This document shows positions 61,167-64,000 of a stretch of DNA of 64,000 nucleotides, one piece after another. A program made the position numbers and the translations under genes. This DNA is from AC-32 sp963763475 (lineage in GTDB: Bacteria; Actinomycetota; Thermoleophilia; Gaiellales; Gaiellaceae): NCBI GenBank assembly GCA_963763475.1, contig CAVXOR010000002.1, positions 62,001 through 126,000 of the forward strand. Reading direction: 5' to 3'. The stretch's first letter is position 1. Every line of letters begins with the position of its first letter. The notes beneath the pieces are model-generated. The model was not told where the DNA came from and made no database searches. It saw only the letters and a program-made list of their open reading frames with translations.

Positions 61167-62101
61167 GCGCGGTCGCGCTCGTCGATCATCACGCGCACGG
61201 GATCCTGCGCGCGCCTCCGGCGTCCCTCGACGAGTTCCGTGGCCTCTTCTCCGAGAGCCCCGACCCGCGCCAGTGGCCACACATCGCCACCGGCCTTACC
61301 TACCGTCGCGCGATACGACTGCTTGCCGAGCGGTTCGGCGTCGAACCCGAGGAGCGCGCCGTCTACGAGCACCGACTCGCGACCGACCCCGCGGAATACG
61401 CGTCCGCGCTGCTGCGCGCGACGAACACTGAGCTGCTCCTTGTCGACGACGGCTACCCGCCTGAGGACATCGGCACATCCTGGCTCGAGATGGGGGAACT
61501 CGCCGGCTGCCGCGCGCTCCCGGTGCTCAGGCTCGAGACGCGTGGGTCGCGCGCCGCGGCGGAGACGGCGACCGCGCGCGAGCATGGCTTCGTCGCGCTG
61601 AAGACGATCGCCGCATACCGCGGCGGTCTCGACCGCGTGTCCGACGACGTCGTCGCCGCGCTCGAGGCGAACGAGGCGACTAACGATCCGTTACCGGTGC
61701 AGGTTCACTGCGGCTTCGGCGACTCCGACCTCCATCTGTGGCGCGCCGACCCCGGCTACCTGAAACCGCTCGTCGAGCGCTTCGCAGACACGCCGTTCGT
61801 GCTCCTCCATTGCTATCCGTTCGTGCGCGAGGCCGGCTGGCTCGCGCACGTGTACGGCAACGTCTGGTTCGACCTCTCGCTCACGATCCCGCACGTGTCG
61901 CGTCCCGCCGTCGCGCTCGAAGAGGCGCTGGAGCTCGCCCCCCTGTCGAAGCTCCTCTACGCCTCGGACGCCGCCCGGACGCCCGAGCTCTATCTCCTGG
62001 CGGCCACCTGGTGGCGCGACGCACTCGCCACGGTGCTCAGCGACGAAGCGGACGCACGGCTCATCCTGCGCGAGAACGCGCTCGCGCTCTACCGCCTGTA
62101 A
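61163..62101 (+). CDS. Amidohydrolase 2-type TIM-barrel hydrolase (FluG N-domain-like)
   Basis: Protein of about 312 residues. Metal-site residues: HxH in LVDHHAHGI, Lys in FVALKTIAAYRGG, His in VQVHCGFGD and LLHCYPF, Asp in LLYASDAARTPEL. Fits the amidohydrolase family linked to GS-like proteins in FluG, where it is thought to hydrolyse or decarboxylate a gamma-glutamyl or related product. Start uncertain: CTG 61163 overlaps the GS stop (CTGA); ATG 61103 in frame would overlap by 64 bases. Confidence 0.84.
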   Translation: MSAVALVDHHAHGILRAPPASLDEFRGLFSESPDPRQWPHIATGLTYRRAIRLLAERFGVEPEERAVYEHRLATDPAEYASALLRATNTELLLVDDGYPPEDIGTSWLEMGELAGCRALPVLRLETRGSRAAAETATAREHGFVALKTIAAYRGGLDRVSDDVVAALEANEATNDPLPVQVHCGFGDSDLHLWRADPGYLKPLVERFADTPFVLLHCYPFVREAGWLAHVYGNVWFDLSLTIPHVSRPAVALEEALELAPLSKLLYASDAARTPELYLLAATWWRDALATVLSDEADARLILRENALALYRL

Positions 62102-62197
62102 TCCTTTCCCCCGCCCCGGCTGGCCGCGACGGTCGGGGGCGCGAGGTCGATCGGACTACCGACGAGCAGCTTGAATCCGAGATTCCAGGCGCCGCGG

Positions 62198-62210
62198 TAC
62201 GGTTAGCGAC
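62198..62210 (+). promoter_or_regulatory. Leaderless -10 box (TACGGT) before 62211
   Basis: TACGGT (62198-62203) is 7 bases from CTG 62211, the apparent first codon of the next gene. The 100 bases upstream hold no gene. Confidence 0.4.
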
Positions 62211-62603
62211 CTGATCGTCTCACTCCACGTCGCAACGGGCGCCGCTGCCGGCGCTGTCGTTCGGTCGAGGCTCGCCTCACTACCGGTCGGGCTGCTCTTG
62301 CACCTGGCGGGAGACCGGATGCCGCATCAGGACATCCCGGACAGGGCCTTCGAGATCGGGTCGGGCATCGCAGCCGTGCTGCTCCTTGCCGCGGTGCGTG
62401 GACCGCTTGACCCGTCGGTAAGCGGCGCGCTTGCGGCTTCCTGCCCTGACGTGGAGCACGTCTTCCGACTCCCGCGCCCGGGCGGACGCAAGGTGTTCCC
62501 GAGCCACCGCTTCCGCGGCTGGCACCGGAGCGGCGGTATCCCTGCTTCTGCCCAACTCCTGCTTGCCGGCTTCCTCATCGGCCGAGTTCTACGCAGCCGC
62601 TAG
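62211..62603 (+). CDS. Small membrane protein resembling metal-dependent membrane hydrolases (YdjM/DUF457-like)
   Basis: Protein of about 130 residues: LIVSLHVATGAAAGA, LPVGLLLHLAGDRMPHQD, a central helix, CPDVEHVFRLPRPGG, SHRFRGWHRSGG, and a final helix. Repeated His/Asp pairs beside membrane helices resemble YdjM/DUF457 proteins, which are usually longer. No ATG or GTG occurs before the first helix; CTG 62211 behind TACGGT is the best start, TTG 62298 would lose the first helix and the LH motif. Confidence 0.62.
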   Translation: MIVSLHVATGAAAGAVVRSRLASLPVGLLLHLAGDRMPHQDIPDRAFEIGSGIAAVLLLAAVRGPLDPSVSGALAASCPDVEHVFRLPRPGGRKVFPSHRFRGWHRSGGIPASAQLLLAGFLIGRVLRSR

Positions 62604-62682
62604 CTAGAGGCGGCGAAGCTCTTGATTCGAGTTCGCCAGCAGTTGCAGGGGACTCGAGCGGTAAGTCGAACAGGGGCCGTTC

Positions 62683-63162
62683 ATGCACGAGCCAGACCTT
62701 GCTCGCAAGCTGTCGCTCCTGGCGACGGACGTCGACTCTCTTGCAAAGGCCCTCGTCCGGGCGCAAGCCGAGCGGGCGCGCGAGCAGGTGCACCGACAAC
62801 GAGCGGACGCCCGTGCCGAGGAGCTTTCGCAGCAGCTCCGACAAGCACGTCGTCGAGCCAAGGCGGCTGAGCGGGAGCTTGCGAGGCTCAGTGCGAGCAC
62901 GGATGCCATCCAGCACCGAGCACAGACAACGGAACGCGAGCTTCGGCAACGGCTGCAACAGGAGGAAGAGGCGAAGAAGGTGTTGCATCACGAGGTCGAG
63001 CGGATCGAGCGCGAACGCCGTGCGCTGGCGCTCAACCTGCGCGAGGTGCTCGGGAACCTTCGCAGCGCCGCGCAAGAGGCAGGGCAGGCGCGGGTCGCCC
63101 ACCGGGCCGCCGCGGACGAGATCACACTGATGCCCTCGCGGACGCCCGACACCGGCTGGTGA
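62683..63162 (+). CDS. Coiled-coil protein
   Basis: Cytoplasmic protein of 159 residues, Arg/Glu/Gln/Ala-rich with heptads over most of its length (about 10-140; KALVRAQAERAREQVHRQ, ELRQRLQQEEEAKK, EVERIERERRALAL). No catalytic domain. ATG 62683 has no clear ribosome site. Function unknown. Last complete gene before the tRNA fragment; codon use is like the chromosome. Confidence 0.68.
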   Translation: MHEPDLARKLSLLATDVDSLAKALVRAQAERAREQVHRQRADARAEELSQQLRQARRRAKAAERELARLSASTDAIQHRAQTTERELRQRLQQEEEAKKVLHHEVERIERERRALALNLREVLGNLRSAAQEAGQARVAHRAAADEITLMPSRTPDTGW

Positions 63163-63207
63163 GCCGTGGCGGCGCGCGCTAGCCGCTCGCAGCTCGCAGG
63201 TGCGTTT

Positions 63208-63228
63208 TCCGCCTTCGCAAGCGGATTT
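63208..63228 (+). terminator. Hairpin plus TTT after coiled-coil gene
   Basis: TCCGC (63208-63212) and GCGGA (63221-63225) form a 5-bp stem with an 8-base loop followed by TTT, about 45 bases after the coiled-coil stop. Short and weak. Confidence 0.45.
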
Positions 63229-63244
63229 CGGCTGCCTGCGGGGA

Positions 63245-63287
63245 GGTGCCCCCGGCAAAAATCGAACTTGCGCACGCGGTTTAGGAA
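63245..63287 (-). tRNA. 3' fragment of tRNA-Arg(CCU), probable attachment site
   Basis: On the minus strand this reads anticodon CCT followed by AA, then a T-arm GCAAG-TTCGATT-TTTGC, acceptor strand CGGGGGC, discriminator A and CC. It matches the 3' half of actinobacterial tRNA-Arg(CCU), whose acceptor 5' strand is GCCCCCG. The 5' half (D-arm and GCCCCCG) is absent from the following bases. Such isolated 3' halves mark the attR end of elements integrated into tRNA genes. Confidence 0.7.
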
Positions 63288-63427
63288 ACGCCCTGGCTTG
63301 TGCGTAGAAGGAGCGTAGAACCAGCGTGCGAAGGAGCCCTCTCCCGATCTGGGACTTTGTAACAAAAGAGGCAAGATGGGCGAGAGGACGATAGGGCATG
63401 CCAGGCCTTGGCTCCCCCATTCAAGAA
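63288..63427. other. Island-edge intergenic stretch
   Basis: Bases just inside the presumed element; visibly less G+C-rich (for example CTTTGTAACAAAAGAGGC), with no supportable gene. Confidence 0.5.
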
Positions 63428-63938
63428 ATGCTCAAGGCTGAAATTTTCTGACTCAGGCGGGCGTTGCAGAGCTCCTCCTCGACTCCCACCCTCTCGTCGA
63501 TCAAGTCAACGCGTCGCACCGGCTGAGGCTCAGTTTCCGAATCAACGGGCCGACGCGCTATGAAGAAGTGATCCTGAGTGACGGACCTGTTTTCTACTCC
63601 TTGGAGGACGCGATCGACCCCGAGCTAGACCACCCACCGGGCTTGATGGCCCCGACCAATGCAATGCGCGATCAGCTGCTTGCTCGACGCGTGATGGTGA
63701 TCAATGGCGAAGACGTCACTGTCCGCGACTTGATCGATCAACTGGCGCACATCGAAGGCGCCGTCCACCGTTCTAACCCGCGGGAGCGCCGCGAGATCGT
63801 GCTGAGCGAAGCCGCCCGCACGCTTTTCATTGGTGGGCTACCGGCAGGTGTGCGGCAGATCCAAGCTGTCTCGAGGGTTCCGTTGTGCGCGGCCTGCAGC
63901 CCCTCAGCGCGAAGGTCCGGGAGACAGACACCACATAG
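63428..63938 (+). pseudogene. Decayed gene of unknown function on presumed integrated element
   Basis: ATG 63428 reads MLKAEIF, then a missing base in the TTTT run (63444-63447) breaks the frame; the next frame gives LTQAGVAELLLDSHPLVDQV, RYEEVILSDGPVFYSLEDAID, VMVINGEDVTVRDLIDQL, LSEAARTLFIGGLPAGVRQI, and a second missing base near 63875-63881 shifts it to SVVRGLQPLSAKVRE and TAG 63936. Mending both gives 171 codons, exactly 3n. Codon use is less G+C-biased than neighbours. No family recognised. Confidence 0.5.
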
Positions 63939-64000
63939 CACCGCTTTTCCCGAGCACGGCCGACGGGTGACATTCCCGCACGCTGGCCCAAGGCGCTTGC

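Overview
The window is about 70% G+C with short intergenic gaps and many 4-base ATGA/GTGA gene overlaps. Frequent GTG starts sit 6-8 bases behind a TANNNT box, as expected of leaderless transcripts. An F420-type LLM oxidoreductase, multidomain cyclase/ATPase/LuxR regulators, XRE-cupin regulators and a DUF4242 protein all suggest an actinobacterium, probably of the deep Thermoleophilia (Gaiellales/Solirubrobacterales) type. That lineage is inference; no rRNA or other marker gene is present.

Left part (1-26 kb): catabolic gene clusters, each with its own importer. 1-5.9 kb encodes a hydantoinase/dihydropyrimidinase (cut by the window edge), an NMT1/THI5-type ABC importer (two of its genes carry a single-base frameshift) and a divergent M20 carbamoyl-amino-acid hydrolase; together they fit reductive pyrimidine or hydantoin breakdown. 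6-12.9 kb is one seven-gene operon: 3-hydroxyisobutyrate-dehydrogenase-like enzyme, M24 protein, bicupin, E1alpha/E2/E1beta of a 2-oxoacid dehydrogenase (no E3) and an XRE-cupin regulator. 12.9-17.9 kb is a sugar-type ABC importer. It diverges, across an operator-rich region, from an amidohydrolase/SDR/MFS/LLM operon (18.1-22.5 kb). 23.6-26.1 kb is a polar amino-acid ABC importer.

Middle (26-41 kb): secreted and regulatory genes. These include a CHRD protein, a heme-oxygenase-fold protein behind a 35-residue acidic peptide, a cyclase-ATPase-LuxR giant with UspA and UbiB genes, and a surface locus at 33.2-40.7 kb. That locus has a membrane-spanning winged-helix regulator, an Ig-like secreted protein, an AT-rich divergent control region, two membrane-anchored Pro/Ala-rich proteins, a nine-repeat 855-residue secreted protein resembling a fibre or functional amyloid, and an HELTH metalloprotease.

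Right part (40.7-64 kb): a YedY-like molybdenum oxidase with its flavin reductase, then a divergent methylamine-dehydrogenase-like (mau) operon. Its light chain keeps only one Trp, and its membrane protein has an in-frame UGA exactly where the SPC cysteine is expected. Then follow a membrane cyclase, a saccharopine-dehydrogenase-like enzyme, a frameshifted P1 peptidase, an MFS exporter with a class III aminotransferase, small enzymes, a second LuxR ATPase regulator, and a split FluG-like pair (glutamine-synthetase-like plus amidohydrolase) behind an 11-codon leaderless upstream ORF. At 63.2 kb the 3' half of a tRNA-Arg(CCU) marks a probable attachment site; a decayed lower-GC gene lies beyond it, as at the edge of an integrated element.

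The strongest candidates for something new are the mau-like operon with its UGA codon and the repeat-protein surface locus. At least five single-base frameshifts are visible, so some oddities may be assembly errors in a draft or metagenomic contig.
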